Shown: positions 17,132 to 26,346, numbered from the stretch's first letter. The stretch: DNA of 64,000 bases from VYFG01 sp965248685 (GCA_965248685.1 CBDFKC010000002.1:806001-870000); one strand, 5' to 3'. Notes: a model not told the origin generated them from the sequence alone. Numbers and translations are program-made.

Positions 17132-18472
17132 TTATAAACCACTGTTGGTGGCCTCAATCTTGGACTCACAAGCGGGTTTCCAAAGCCCGGAAAATTGATC
17201 CAGTGAATCGAGCCAATTACGGTCCTCTGGCGCCATTCGCACCGTCATTAACATCCTTCCCTGATCATCCGATTGCTCCTCCAATACTTCACAACGCTGA
17301 TACAGCCGGGCCCGCAGGGCCCCTGCAGAGGGCGACAGAATAAACTTGTGATTCCGGTGCAGACGGCCCAGCAATCCTGCCAGACCTTCGCAAAGCCCTG
17401 CTATGCCTTCCCCTGACTCCGCAGACAGCCAGACCTTATCAACCAGACGTTCTGCATTTCTTGTAACTCTTGGTCGGTCACCAGACAGGTCGATTTTATT
17501 GTTAACGATAATTCGAGGCATACCGGTGGCACCAATATCCTCGAGAACCTGTTCCACCGAGAGCCGTAATTCACCGTGTTCCGGGTCAGCAAAATCGTTA
17601 ACCAGCAGCAGGCAGGATGCGGAAGTCACTTCCTCAAGAGTCGAATGGAAAGCAGCAACCAGACTATGGGGTAAATCTCTTACAAATCCCACGGTATCGG
17701 ATAACACAATCGGCCCGAATCCCGGTAATTCCAATCGTCGCATAGTCGGATCAAGGGTGGCGAATAATTGATCCGCCGTATAAACATCTGAGTTTGTCAG
17801 TAAATTGAACAATGAGGACTTTCCGGCATTGGTATAGCCAACCAGGGATACGGTCGGTATTGGAGTACGAGCCCGTCCCCGACGGCGCAATTTTCTCTGG
17901 GCCTCTACCTTGTCCAATCGACGGACCAGGGTCTTGATTCGCATGCCGATCAACCGCCGATCAGTTTCAAGCTGGGTTTCACCTGGCCCTCGCAGGCCAA
18001 TCCCTCCTTTTTGCCGTTCGAGATGGCTCCAGCCGCGAACAAGTCGTGTAGATAAATGACGTAACTGGGCTAACTCAACCTGTAGTTTGCCCTCACTGGA
18101 TGTAGCGCGTTGGGCGAAGATATCCAAAATCAGACGCGTTCTATCCACTACTCTGCAATCGATAACGCGGGTCAGATTACGTTCCTGGATGGGAGACAGT
18201 GCATGGTCAAATATTACTACCGTAGCCTGGCGCTCAATTACCAGGGCAGCAAGTTCCTCGGCTTTTCCCTTGCCGATATAAGTCGCTGCAACAGGGATGG
18301 ACCGCACTGATATCTGGGTCCCGCAGACTAACGCTCCCGCCGAAACAGCTAATTCTTCTAGCTCCTTTAATGGTGTCGGGTCCTGGGCGTCTACTGGCAA
18401 TCGCTGCTTGACCAGTAGCGCTCGTTCTTTAGCTCCAGCCGAGACTGGCTGATCGTCGATGGAGTTAAACAG
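17132..18472 (-). CDS. hflX: Ribosome-associated GTPase HflX
   Basis: HflX splits stalled 70S ribosomes, notably after heat shock. It has an N-terminal nucleotide-binding domain, a helical linker (KGGIGLRGPGETQLETDRR) and a TRAFAC G domain with VSLVGYTNAGKSSLFN, the DTVGF switch and NNKIDL. The first in-frame ATG/GTG/TTG is TTG at 18400, but the frame stays open upstream and encodes GAKERALLV, which aligns with the N-terminus of E. coli HflX. The matching initiation site is a CTG at 18472 (CTG-TTT, aligned with the E. coli ATG-TTT), preceded by GGTGA. I therefore take the CTG start, giving 446 residues. HflK and HflC are not downstream. Confidence 0.88.
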   Translation of the reverse strand: MFNSIDDQPVSAGAKERALLVKQRLPVDAQDPTPLKELEELAVSAGALVCGTQISVRSIPVAATYIGKGKAEELAALVIERQATVVIFDHALSPIQERNLTRVIDCRVVDRTRLILDIFAQRATSSEGKLQVELAQLRHLSTRLVRGWSHLERQKGGIGLRGPGETQLETDRRLIGMRIKTLVRRLDKVEAQRKLRRRGRARTPIPTVSLVGYTNAGKSSLFNLLTNSDVYTADQLFATLDPTMRRLELPGFGPIVLSDTVGFVRDLPHSLVAAFHSTLEEVTSASCLLLVNDFADPEHGELRLSVEQVLEDIGATGMPRIIVNNKIDLSGDRPRVTRNAERLVDKVWLSAESGEGIAGLCEGLAGLLGRLHRNHKFILSPSAGALRARLYQRCEVLEEQSDDQGRMLMTVRMAPEDRNWLDSLDQFSGLWKPACESKIEATNSGL

Positions 18473-18574
18473 TTAGATCACCATATCGCCAGATCGATAA
18501 AGCCGGCAAGCCAGTAATCTCCTGGCAGACCTAGCAATGCGGGAGTCAGCTCGCGAAATACTGGACAAATTAGC

Positions 18575-18868
18575 TCAATAAGATCGATTACTGGCAGGTT
18601 GAGCATCTTCTGGTTCGCCATTAAATCCTTCTTCTTCCGGATCATCGTGGGGAATACGTACCGGACGCGCCGGAACAATAGTCGAGATTGCGTGTTTGTA
18701 AATCATCTGATTTACGCTATTGCGCAGCAAAACCACAAATTGGTCGAAAGATTCGACCTGGCCTTGTAGTTTAATTCCGTTTACCAGAAATATTGAAACG
18801 GGGATTCTTTCTTTACGTAATACGTTCAGGAATGGGTCCTGCAATGCGGTCCCTCTGTTCTGTGCCAT
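18575..18868 (-). CDS. hfq: RNA chaperone Hfq
   Basis: Hfq is a hexameric Sm-like protein that pairs small RNAs with mRNAs. The 97 residues include MAQNRGTALQDPFLNVLRKERIPVSIF, the Sm1 strand set with FLVNGIKLQGQVESFDQFVVLL and the Sm2 signature VNQMIYKHAISTIVP. The C-terminal tail after about residue 68 is short, acidic and disordered-looking. ATG at 18868 with AAAGG nine bases upstream. Normally hfq directly follows miaA; here a 451-base gap and an unrelated hydrolase gene separate them. Confidence 0.97.
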   Translation of the reverse strand: MAQNRGTALQDPFLNVLRKERIPVSIFLVNGIKLQGQVESFDQFVVLLRNSVNQMIYKHAISTIVPARPVRIPHDDPEEEGFNGEPEDAQPASNRSY

Positions 18869-19319
18869 TTTTTTATACCTTTAAGTTATTGCCCTTTTAT
18901 TGTTAAATCAAATAGTTATGTATACCAATTTTATACTACCCCTTTCGCGGCTCATACAGGTCATATGGGCATTGAATCTGTGACCGCAGCTTATTAATTG
19001 TCTAAAAAACGCCAATCGATTCGACGCTTTCCACCGAATACAGGATCATGGACATCGACTATTCCATACCACTCCACCCCGTAACACGGAATCGAATTCT
19101 ACCATAAACTTTATTTTTTAAAGACTGGTTTTAACAGGAACTTCTGCGAAAAATTCGTATTTTATACGCCATATATCAATAGCTTAGTGGGTTTTTCTCC
19201 GAGCCGGGCACATTTGTGGGATTACTATTTGTTAACATTAGGCCACTCGGTTAATGAAGTGACCGTTGTCTTGCATCAGCCAACGACAAAACTTAACCGC
19301 AAGTTTTGATTTGGTATTT
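18869..19319. other. 451-bp gap between hfq and the ectoine-hydrolase-like gene
   Basis: No credible gene lies here. It should hold the hfq promoter; on the minus strand a TATAAA box (18930-18935) is present without a good -35. At the far end there is a perfect 8-bp inverted repeat (19287-19308) just past the hydrolase stop. The stretch is AT-rich from 19090 to 19260 and shows no tRNA-like fold that I could recognise. Confidence 0.5.
19287..19308 (-). terminator. Inverted repeat after the ectoine-hydrolase-like gene
   Basis: CAAAACTT and AAGTTTTG form a perfect 8-bp stem around the six-base loop AACCGC (plus strand), 11 bases after the stop codon of the minus-strand gene. The stem ends in A/T runs on both strands but no extended U-tract follows, so it may be a weak, possibly bidirectional terminator. 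Confidence 0.4.
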
Positions 19320-20492
19320 CTAGTTTTTGCACATCAACCTGCGAGGTATTTTTGCCAATGCCTCACATCCGTTGGCGGTAATCAAAATACTTTCAGTAAT
19401 TTCAATACCCCAATCATCAAGCCAAAGACCGGGCATAAAGTGGAATGTCATGCCCTCCTTAAGTTCTGTGTGATCGGCATCACGGAAACTCATAGTGCGT
19501 TCACCCCAGTCAGGGGGATAGCTTAGGCCGATTCCATAACCACAGCGATTGTCTTTTTCAAATCCATGCTTTGCCAGGGTCGCGAACAGCGCATTGGCGA
19601 TATCGCGGCATTGATTTCCTGGTCTGGCCTGTTCCATTCCAGCATCGATACCTTGTTGTAGGGCGATTTCCGCCCGTATAAATTTATCGGGAGGACTGCC
19701 CAGATATATAGTGCGGGAAACAGGACAGTGGTAGCGCTTATAGGCCCCTGCAATCTCAAAAAACGTCCCGGAATTGTCAGGAATAACCTGATCATCCCAG
19801 GTAAGATGAGGCGCAGACGCTTCAATACCAGTGGGGACCAGAGGTACGATGCTTGGATAATCTCCGCCATGTCCATCAGCACCTTGAATCCCGCAATGAT
19901 ATATTTCCGCGACCAGATCATTTTTCCGCATCCCGGGTTCAATCATATCAAACGCACGTTTATGCATTTGTTCCACAATCCGGGCCGCCCGGCGCATATA
20001 GGTAATTTCCGTAGCAGACTTTATCGCACGCTGCCAATTTACCAGGGACGTTCCGTCTACAAACGTTGCCTGGGGCAAATTGGTGTTTAACGACTGCCAT
20101 GCGGCAGCACTAAAATAATAGTTATCCGATTCCACGCCAATTCGAAGTTTATCCCACCCTCTCTGTTTAAACAGATCCGAGAGTAAATCCATTGGATGCT
20201 GTTCAGGGTTTTGTACCAAAATATCTGGATAACCAAGTATGTTTTCCGATGGCATAAATACCGTCATTTTCGCGCCGCTGGCATCCATTCCCCTGCCATA
20301 CCAAAGCGGAAACCCATCATCGCTGATAACTACACACTGATGAACGTAAAATGACCAACCATCATACCCGGTTAACCAGGCCATGTTTGATGGGTCGCTG
20401 ACGATCAGAACCTCGATTCCCTGCTCTGCCATAGCCACCCGGGTTTTGGCGATACGATTCTGATATTCGGTTTCTTTAAAATTGAATCCCAT
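19320..20492 (-). CDS. doeA: Ectoine hydrolase-like M24 protein
   Basis: Best read as DoeA/EutD, which opens the ring of ectoine to N-acetyl-diaminobutyrate. The 390-residue pita-bread protein carries phrases recalled from that family: LTGYDGWSFYVHQ, SAPHLTWDD, FFEIAGAYKRYHCPVSRT and YPPDWGERTMS. The M24 metal ligands are replaced: Glu246 and Cys256 for the Asp pair, and Tyr319 for the His. This is as in metal-independent, creatinase-like members rather than aminopeptidase P. An open extension reaches 20585, but the ATG at 20492 lies 16 bases after miaA with GAAGAGA upstream. No doeB, doeC, doeD or ectoine transporter is adjacent, and the gene interrupts the usual miaA-hfq pair. Confidence 0.8.
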   Translation of the reverse strand: MGFNFKETEYQNRIAKTRVAMAEQGIEVLIVSDPSNMAWLTGYDGWSFYVHQCVVISDDGFPLWYGRGMDASGAKMTVFMPSENILGYPDILVQNPEQHPMDLLSDLFKQRGWDKLRIGVESDNYYFSAAAWQSLNTNLPQATFVDGTSLVNWQRAIKSATEITYMRRAARIVEQMHKRAFDMIEPGMRKNDLVAEIYHCGIQGADGHGGDYPSIVPLVPTGIEASAPHLTWDDQVIPDNSGTFFEIAGAYKRYHCPVSRTIYLGSPPDKFIRAEIALQQGIDAGMEQARPGNQCRDIANALFATLAKHGFEKDNRCGYGIGLSYPPDWGERTMSFRDADHTELKEGMTFHFMPGLWLDDWGIEITESILITANGCEALAKIPRRLMCKN

Positions 20493-20508
20493 AGTCGGTC
20501 TCTTCGAT

Positions 20509-21456
20509 TTAAACGGTATGCTTTTCCAAACAACTCTGTAGATATTCGGTGACTGGTTCTGTAGGCAATTTGGTTTCCGCTCCAAACCAAACCAGATTAC
20601 TTTGTTGTCGTAGCCAGGTTAGCTGCCGCTTGGCCAGTTGTCGGGTAGCCGCAACTGCTGCCTCTACCATTTCGCGATAATCGATTTCTTCTCGCAGCAG
20701 AGCAGTAATCTGTCTGTAGCCGACAATTCGCATACTCGGAAAAGCTTCCCGGTCTGGAAGCGAAGCACGCAGTTTCCTTACCTCATCGATCAATCCCTGT
20801 TGCAACATACTATCGAATCGTTCAGCAATACGTTGGTGCAATGCGCTGCGATTCGGATTAAACAAAGCTAATTTAATCAAGGGAAAATCCAATCCAATTC
20901 CGGGTTTCATTTGATTCGATGGAGACTCACCGGTGACCTGATATATTTCCATCGCACGCTGTATCCGTTGGCTATCATGAGGATCAATCTTATCTGCCAT
21001 AACGGGATCGATCTGGCGTAATTGCCGGTGAATTTCAGAAATTCCAAACTGAGAAACTTTTTGTTCTATCTGCTTGCGTATTGCCACATCTGCTGAAGGC
21101 AACTTTGATAACCCAATCTCCAATGCTTTAAAATAAAACATGGTACCGCCAACTAATAGTGGGATCTTATTCCGTGAATGCACGTCATAGATTAATCTTC
21201 GGGCATCCTGGGCAAAGTCTGCAGCCGAATAGGGTTGCTGGGGAGATCGAATATCGATTAAGTGGTGGGGGTAATGCGCAAGCTGAGCAGGCTCCGGTTT
21301 CGCGGTACCAATATCCATCCCTCTATAAACCTGGGCTGCATCGACACTAATTAGCTCCACTGGAAACCTGTCGTACAAACTTTGGGCCAAATCGGTTTTG
21401 CCGGTTGCCGTAGATCCCATCAAGAATATGACTGGGCGATCTTGATTAACGTCCAC
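20509..21456 (-). CDS. miaA: tRNA dimethylallyltransferase
   Basis: MiaA adds a dimethylallyl group to N6 of A37 in tRNAs that read UNN codons. The 315-residue protein has the P-loop FLMGSTATGKTDLAQ, VDAAQVYRGMDIGTAKP with the catalytic Asp and Thr region, HHLIDIRSP, LLVGGTMFYFKAL, the IQRAMEIY segment and RQLAKRQLTWLR. The start is GTG at 21456, overlapping the end of mutL by 11 bases. It is followed by the ectoine-hydrolase-like gene instead of hfq. Length matches E. coli MiaA (316). Confidence 0.95.
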   Translation of the reverse strand: MDVNQDRPVIFLMGSTATGKTDLAQSLYDRFPVELISVDAAQVYRGMDIGTAKPEPAQLAHYPHHLIDIRSPQQPYSAADFAQDARRLIYDVHSRNKIPLLVGGTMFYFKALEIGLSKLPSADVAIRKQIEQKVSQFGISEIHRQLRQIDPVMADKIDPHDSQRIQRAMEIYQVTGESPSNQMKPGIGLDFPLIKLALFNPNRSALHQRIAERFDSMLQQGLIDEVRKLRASLPDREAFPSMRIVGYRQITALLREEIDYREMVEAAVAATRQLAKRQLTWLRQQSNLVWFGAETKLPTEPVTEYLQSCLEKHTV

Positions 21457-23293
21457 GCATAAACCACTTATCTATTTCTGCCAGCGAAACCTTCATCCAG
21501 GTTGGACGACCGTGATTGCATTGACCTGACCGCTCTACTTCCTCCATCTGACGAAGTAATCCATTCATTTCACTAAGGGTTAGTTTGCGGTTCGCCCGGA
21601 CTGAACCATGACACGCCACACTTGACAAGATTTCATGCTCCGCATCCTGCAATCTTTCGCTCTGCCCAAATTCAATCAAATCAGACAGGACATCCCGGAT
21701 CAGAGTTTCTATGTCTACTCTTGCCAGCAGCTGGGGGATCGATCTAACGATAATTTGCTGCTCCCCAATCTGGTTGATATCGAACCCGTATTGACTGAAC
21801 AATGCCGAATGTTCGTCGGCAATTTTATTCTCTGCGTTGCTGACGTGGATGCTGAGTGGCACCAACAACGGCTGAACAGAAACACCCCCTACAGCAGACT
21901 GCTGTTTTAATGTCTCATAAGTAATTCTTTCGTGGGCAGCGTGCATATCTACCATCACCAGTCCTTCAATATTTTCTGCGAGTATGTAAATACCCTTTAA
22001 CTGTGCTAATGCAAATCCCAGAGGGGGAATCTCAGTGCTCAATTCGACTTCAACTGGGTTTTCCGGGTTATTGGAATTCGTACCAGGTTTATCGTTGTTA
22101 TCCAATGCAACAGGGTTTCCGCTCAAACGCTGATAGGCATTGACTTGTTCCTGCACCAGCATCCTGATGTTCTGCTGGACAGGGGCAGATCCATATCCCC
22201 CTGCCCGCTGTCCCTGCACACTAATTCCGGAGCCCACTGAATTGGCACCCGGTCCAGGAAGATCAACCCCACCTTGCTCCGGAGTTAAATCTGCAATTGC
22301 GCGATGAACGGCGCGATAGATATAGCTGTGGATGGTCCGACTATCGCGGAATCTCACCTCTGTTTTTGCCGGATGTACATTGACATCGACCAGCCGAGGT
22401 TCTATTCGTAAAAACAAGACAAATGCTGGGTGGCGGCCATGGTAAAGCACATCGCTATAAGCGCGTTTAACCGCATGGGCTAACAGATGGTCTTTCACAG
22501 CCCGCCCATTCACGTAAAAATACTGCATGTCCCGCTGACTGCGTGAAAACGTTGGTAATCCGATCCAGCCATTGATCGACATCACCTCTACCTTATCCTC
22601 GAGCCCGATGCATTGGGTTGAAAATGGTTTACCGCAAATGCTGCCAATCCTCTTTAACCGCTCGGTATCGGTCTGCGCGGCAGCGGCTGTAAAAACCTGG
22701 CGGCCATCATGAGAAAAGTCAAATGCCACGTCGAACCGGCTCAATGCCGTCCGCCTGATTACATCGTCAATATGATTAAATTCGGTTTTTTCAGTTTTGA
22801 GAAATTTTCGCCTGGCCGGAGTGTTATAGAATAAATCTGTTACCTCAACCGTGGTTCCCGTATCCTGGGCAACCGGCAATGGTTCAGAGATTCTGGTGCT
22901 ACCATGGCATTCGACGGTAAATCCACTGGGCGCATTGGCTACCCGGGACTTTATTGCAAGGCGGGAAACCGCAGCGATACTTGGTAGCGCTTCCCCCCTG
23001 AATCCAAGCGTTGCAACGTTAAAAAGGTCCTCAAATACAGCCATTTTACTGGTAGCATGTCTGGACAGGGCCAGTTGCAATTCCTCCTTCGGAATACCGT
23101 GACCATTATCCTGAATAACGATTCTCTTGGTACCACCACGTTCGATTAGTATGCTAATTCGGCTGGCGCCGGCATCGAGACAGTTTTCCAGTAATTCCTT
23201 GACCAGAGAGGCCGGTCTTTCTATTACCTCGCCAGCTGCAATCTGGTTGATCAACTGATCATCAAGTTGTCTTATGCGAGCCCGATCAATCAT
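21446..23293 (-). CDS. mutL: DNA mismatch repair protein MutL (endonuclease type)
   Basis: MutL couples MutS recognition to strand removal. The 615 residues hold a GHKL ATPase (NQIAAGEVIERP, ENCLDAGA, DNGHGIP, TLGFRGEALPSI), a long glycine- and proline-rich linker (about 340-420), and a C-terminal dimerisation domain. That domain contains DMHAAHERITYE (449-460), fitting the DxHA(x)2E(x)4E metallo-endonuclease motif, and CNHGRPTW near the end, the zinc-site motif. E. coli MutL lacks these, whereas Pseudomonas MutL has them, so this protein probably nicks DNA itself and no MutH is needed. ATG at 23293; miaA overlaps its end. Confidence 0.96.
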   Translation of the reverse strand: MIDRARIRQLDDQLINQIAAGEVIERPASLVKELLENCLDAGASRISILIERGGTKRIVIQDNGHGIPKEELQLALSRHATSKMAVFEDLFNVATLGFRGEALPSIAAVSRLAIKSRVANAPSGFTVECHGSTRISEPLPVAQDTGTTVEVTDLFYNTPARRKFLKTEKTEFNHIDDVIRRTALSRFDVAFDFSHDGRQVFTAAAAQTDTERLKRIGSICGKPFSTQCIGLEDKVEVMSINGWIGLPTFSRSQRDMQYFYVNGRAVKDHLLAHAVKRAYSDVLYHGRHPAFVLFLRIEPRLVDVNVHPAKTEVRFRDSRTIHSYIYRAVHRAIADLTPEQGGVDLPGPGANSVGSGISVQGQRAGGYGSAPVQQNIRMLVQEQVNAYQRLSGNPVALDNNDKPGTNSNNPENPVEVELSTEIPPLGFALAQLKGIYILAENIEGLVMVDMHAAHERITYETLKQQSAVGGVSVQPLLVPLSIHVSNAENKIADEHSALFSQYGFDINQIGEQQIIVRSIPQLLARVDIETLIRDVLSDLIEFGQSERLQDAEHEILSSVACHGSVRANRKLTLSEMNGLLRQMEEVERSGQCNHGRPTWMKVSLAEIDKWFMRGR

Positions 23294-23367
23294 GTTGATA
23301 CCAACCTCCTCGTGGTTGAAATTTAATTATTTGTGCTGTGATGGGAAATTTATCCATAACGGGAAGT

Positions 23368-24570
23368 CTATAAGCGCGCAAAAAACACCGGACTTTTCTT
23401 AATATAACGTTTTACCCCAATCAAGATAGCCTTGGCAATTTTTTGCTGGTGACGTTTGCTGCCGAGCAGCTTCTCTTCCTGAGGATTGGTGATATAGGCG
23501 GTTTCAACCAGGATCGATGGCACATCAGGAGATTTCAGCACAACAAACCCTGCCTGCTCAACGCGCTTACTATGAACCCGCCCGATTTGTTTCAGTTCTG
23601 CAAGCACTTCACGACCAAAACTAATACTTTCATTAACCGTACTACTCATTGACAAATCCAGCAGTACTTCGGCGAGAAGATCATCTTTATCTGCAAGATT
23701 AACCCCGCCGGCTAAATCCGACAAATTTTCCTTATTCGCCAATATTTTCGCGGTTTCACTGGTTGCTCCTCGCAATGAAAGCGCGTAAACAGAAGCCCCC
23801 CGGGCCTTTGGATTTTTAAATGCGTCGGCGTGGACCGAAATAAAGATATCCGCTCGCTTTCGCCTTGCAAGGGCACTGCGTTTGCGTAAATTGACATAGT
23901 AGTCGCCGCTACGGGTCAATTCAGCGCGCATTCCGGGTTCTGCATCAATCAGAGCTTTCAGCCGCCTCGAAATTTGTAGAACAACATTTTTTTCATGGGA
24001 CCGCCGGCCTCTGGCACCCGAATCCTCACCGCCATGCCCAGGATCGATCATAATCAGAATATCGCGATTGGGGTCCCGGGGTTGATTTCGATCTGTTTTT
24101 GGCGGACTTTCTTTGGCCGCTTTGCTCGGATCAAAATCCTGATGATAGAAATCGACCACCAATCGATATTGAAAATTATCACTGGGGCGAAGCAGCTGAA
24201 TAAAATATCGAACCGGCTTTTGTAAATCAAATACAACCCTGGTCTTATCTCCATCAGGCGATCCCAGACGTATTTGCCGAATGAACTGACCGGTTGCATT
24301 CGGTCCTGGTATTTTGCTTTTTAACTGGGTTCGGTCGAGATCAATCACCACCCGGCCAGGATCATCCAGGGTAAAGACCTTGAATTTACTCCGGGTGTCC
24401 ATATCGAAAACAATTCGACTGTGATCGGGCGCATGCCACATTCGAACGTCTTTGATGACCGAAGCATGGGCCGATGATAGTCCTATCAAAACGAAAAATT
24501 GGAACAGCAAAAGGCTAAACCCGTTGCGTAATATCAGATTTATCCGGAACATGTCAGTCAGCTTTGCCAT
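23368..24570 (-). CDS. amiC: N-acetylmuramoyl-L-alanine amidase (AmiB/AmiC type)
   Basis: A periplasmic zinc amidase that splits septal peptidoglycan during daughter-cell separation. The 400-residue protein has a signal peptide (hydrophobic core about 14-30, ending SSAHA), an AMIN domain (about 35-140) for targeting, a proline-rich linker, and an Amidase_3 catalytic domain with MIDPGHGGEDSGARG, the Glu of SHEKNVVLQ, FISVHAD and the catalytic Glu in SILVETAYITNP. I take the ATG at 24570, which overlaps the tsaE stop by one base (TGATG). mutL follows after 74 bases, the conserved order. Confidence 0.93.
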   Translation of the reverse strand: MAKLTDMFRINLILRNGFSLLLFQFFVLIGLSSAHASVIKDVRMWHAPDHSRIVFDMDTRSKFKVFTLDDPGRVVIDLDRTQLKSKIPGPNATGQFIRQIRLGSPDGDKTRVVFDLQKPVRYFIQLLRPSDNFQYRLVVDFYHQDFDPSKAAKESPPKTDRNQPRDPNRDILIMIDPGHGGEDSGARGRRSHEKNVVLQISRRLKALIDAEPGMRAELTRSGDYYVNLRKRSALARRKRADIFISVHADAFKNPKARGASVYALSLRGATSETAKILANKENLSDLAGGVNLADKDDLLAEVLLDLSMSSTVNESISFGREVLAELKQIGRVHSKRVEQAGFVVLKSPDVPSILVETAYITNPQEEKLLGSKRHQQKIAKAILIGVKRYIKKSPVFFARL

Positions 24571-25016
24571 CAATCTCCGCCATCAATGTCTGCCATCAAA
24601 TCCTCAGGGCCGACCAATATTCTTGATTCATCAAGGAACTCGATATCAATGACAAAATCCGGTTCGGGTAGAATACCCTGGCCACGCTGCGGCCATTCGA
24701 TAAGAGCAAGAGAATCTGCAGACAACATATCCCGAATTCCAATAGTTTCAAGCTCAATAGCATGCTCCAGTCGATAAAGATCGAAATGGTAGACAGGTCC
24801 ACCGGATACCATATACTGCTCCACCAGTGTATAGGTTGGGCTGGTTACCGTGCCATCGAATCCCAAGCCAAGCAAAATACCCCTAACCAGGGTGGTCTTG
24901 CCCGAGCCGAGGTCACCCTGCAAAAATATCACACTCCCCCAGGGTAATCCGAGCGACAGCACTCTACCCGCTTCAACCATTTGGTCCGCGGTAGCTATTG
25001 GTATTCTCTGGTTCAA
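24570..25016 (-). CDS. tsaE: tRNA threonylcarbamoyladenosine biosynthesis ATPase TsaE
   Basis: TsaE drives the TsaBD complex that makes t6A37 in tRNAs reading ANN codons. The 148-residue P-loop protein shows VIFLQGDLGSGKTTLVRGIL, SPTYTLVEQY, the DLYRL strand and LIEWPQRG. The start appears to be TTG at 25016: the frame closes two codons upstream and the next Met (residue 13) would remove the conserved first strand. No clear ribosome-binding site precedes the TTG. Its stop overlaps the amidase ATG by one base. It diverges from queG across 248 bases; nnrE, the usual neighbour, is absent. Confidence 0.93.
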   Translation of the reverse strand: MNQRIPIATADQMVEAGRVLSLGLPWGSVIFLQGDLGSGKTTLVRGILLGLGFDGTVTSPTYTLVEQYMVSGGPVYHFDLYRLEHAIELETIGIRDMLSADSLALIEWPQRGQGILPEPDFVIDIEFLDESRILVGPEDLMADIDGGD

Positions 25017-25264
25017 GTGTTATACATTAGAGTATGTGGAATGAACTCAAAGTGAATTCAATTCTATAAGTCATTCCAATAAAGCTGTTCCACGAATCCG
25101 GTGGAAAGCCGCCAGGACTGCCGCCGAAGCACTAATTATCACCAGCGCGGATTCTATCACCTGACCATGGTTCAATCATGATTCACCCAGGATAATCTTG
25201 CGTTCCAGTCTCAATTTTACGGAAATTGCCGGACTCCAAAATCTTCTCTTAAAAAGTAATCGCA

Positions 25265-26332
25265 TTGGACAATCAATGGACCAACCTCTCCAGCCAAATT
25301 AAGGATTGGTCACGCCAACTCGGTTTCTCCCACACTGGTATTTCCGATATTGCCCTCGAACATGCTGAAGGACGACTGGGTCAGTGGTTAGGCCAAAAGT
25401 TTCATGGTGAAATGGCGTATATGGCTCGTCACGGTTCAAAACGTTCCCATCCGGAGGAGTTGGTTCCAGGAACAATTCGAGTTATCACCGTCCGACTGGA
25501 CTACCTGCCTGAGTCGATGTCTGTCATCTGGGAAGCGTTAGAGCAAACCGAATTGGGATATGTCTCCCGTTACGCCTTGGGCCGGGACTATCATAAAATT
25601 GTGAGGAATCGACTACAAAAACTGGCCGATAAGATAAACGAAGAGATCAATCCCTTGGGTTATCGGGCATTTTGTGACAGTGCACCGGTCATGGAGAAAG
25701 CGCTTGCCGAGAAGTCCGGAATCGGCTGGATGGGGAAACACACTAACCTCTTAAGTCGCGATGCCGGATCCTGGTACTTTCTCGGTGAATTATTTGTAGA
25801 TATTCCGTTGCACGTGGATGGTCCGGTGAGTAATCATTGCGGAAGTTGTCGCGCCTGTATCGATATTTGCCCTACCCAGGCTATAGTCGAACCCTATCAA
25901 CTGGATGCGCGCCGCTGTATTTCCTACCTCACCATTGAGTTGCATGGATCGATTCCGGTGGAGTTTCGCCCCCATATTGGTAATAGAATTTATGGTTGCG
26001 ATGACTGTCAATTGGTTTGCCCCTGGAACCGATACGCCAAGCTAACTGCGGAACCCGACTTCTCCATACGGCACCCCTTGCACAATCAAAATCTGACCGT
26101 GTTATTTGGATGGGATCAACCTACTTTTTTAAAAAACACCGAAGGATCTGCGGTTCGCAGAATTGGATACCAGCGTTGGCTGAGAAATATCGCGGTAGCG
26201 CTAGGCAATGCCCCAACGACATCTTCAGTAATTGACAGTCTCAGGTCCCGGGAGCAACATCCTTCTGAACAGGTACGGGAACACGTACAATGGGCGCTAA
26301 ACCAACATTTGGCAAATCAACTGGAAGATTAA
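25265..26332 (+). CDS. queG: Epoxyqueuosine reductase QueG
   Basis: QueG reduces epoxyqueuosine to queuosine at tRNA position 34, using cobalamin and two 4Fe-4S clusters. The 355-residue protein parallels E. coli QueG over its length: YHGEMAYMARHG-like FHGEMAYMARHG, LGYVSRYALGRDYHK, the catalytic-region FCDSAPVMEKALAEKSGIGW, the ferredoxin cysteines CGSCRACIDICP and CDDCQLVCPW, and a C-terminal HEAT-like end. The start is a TTG at 25265; a stop lies five codons upstream and no ATG fits. The VOC gene follows by 14 bases. Confidence 0.95.
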   Translation: MDNQWTNLSSQIKDWSRQLGFSHTGISDIALEHAEGRLGQWLGQKFHGEMAYMARHGSKRSHPEELVPGTIRVITVRLDYLPESMSVIWEALEQTELGYVSRYALGRDYHKIVRNRLQKLADKINEEINPLGYRAFCDSAPVMEKALAEKSGIGWMGKHTNLLSRDAGSWYFLGELFVDIPLHVDGPVSNHCGSCRACIDICPTQAIVEPYQLDARRCISYLTIELHGSIPVEFRPHIGNRIYGCDDCQLVCPWNRYAKLTAEPDFSIRHPLHNQNLTVLFGWDQPTFLKNTEGSAVRRIGYQRWLRNIAVALGNAPTTSSVIDSLRSREQHPSEQVREHVQWALNQHLANQLED

Positions 26333-26346
26333 ATTTGCAATAAAAT

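Noticed and set aside
18478..18678. 66-codon minus-strand frame between hflX and hfq
   Set aside because: It overlaps the hfq 3' end in another frame and has no motif; only the intergenic part is free.
18869..19319. Search for a tRNA or small RNA in the longest gene-free gap
   Set aside because: No cloverleaf, T-loop GTTCRA-type sequence or strong hairpin with U-tract was recognised beyond the 8-bp stem reported.
19266..19526. 86-codon plus-strand frame at the end of the ectoine-hydrolase-like gene
   Set aside because: Mostly antisense to a well-supported gene and without a ribosome-binding site.
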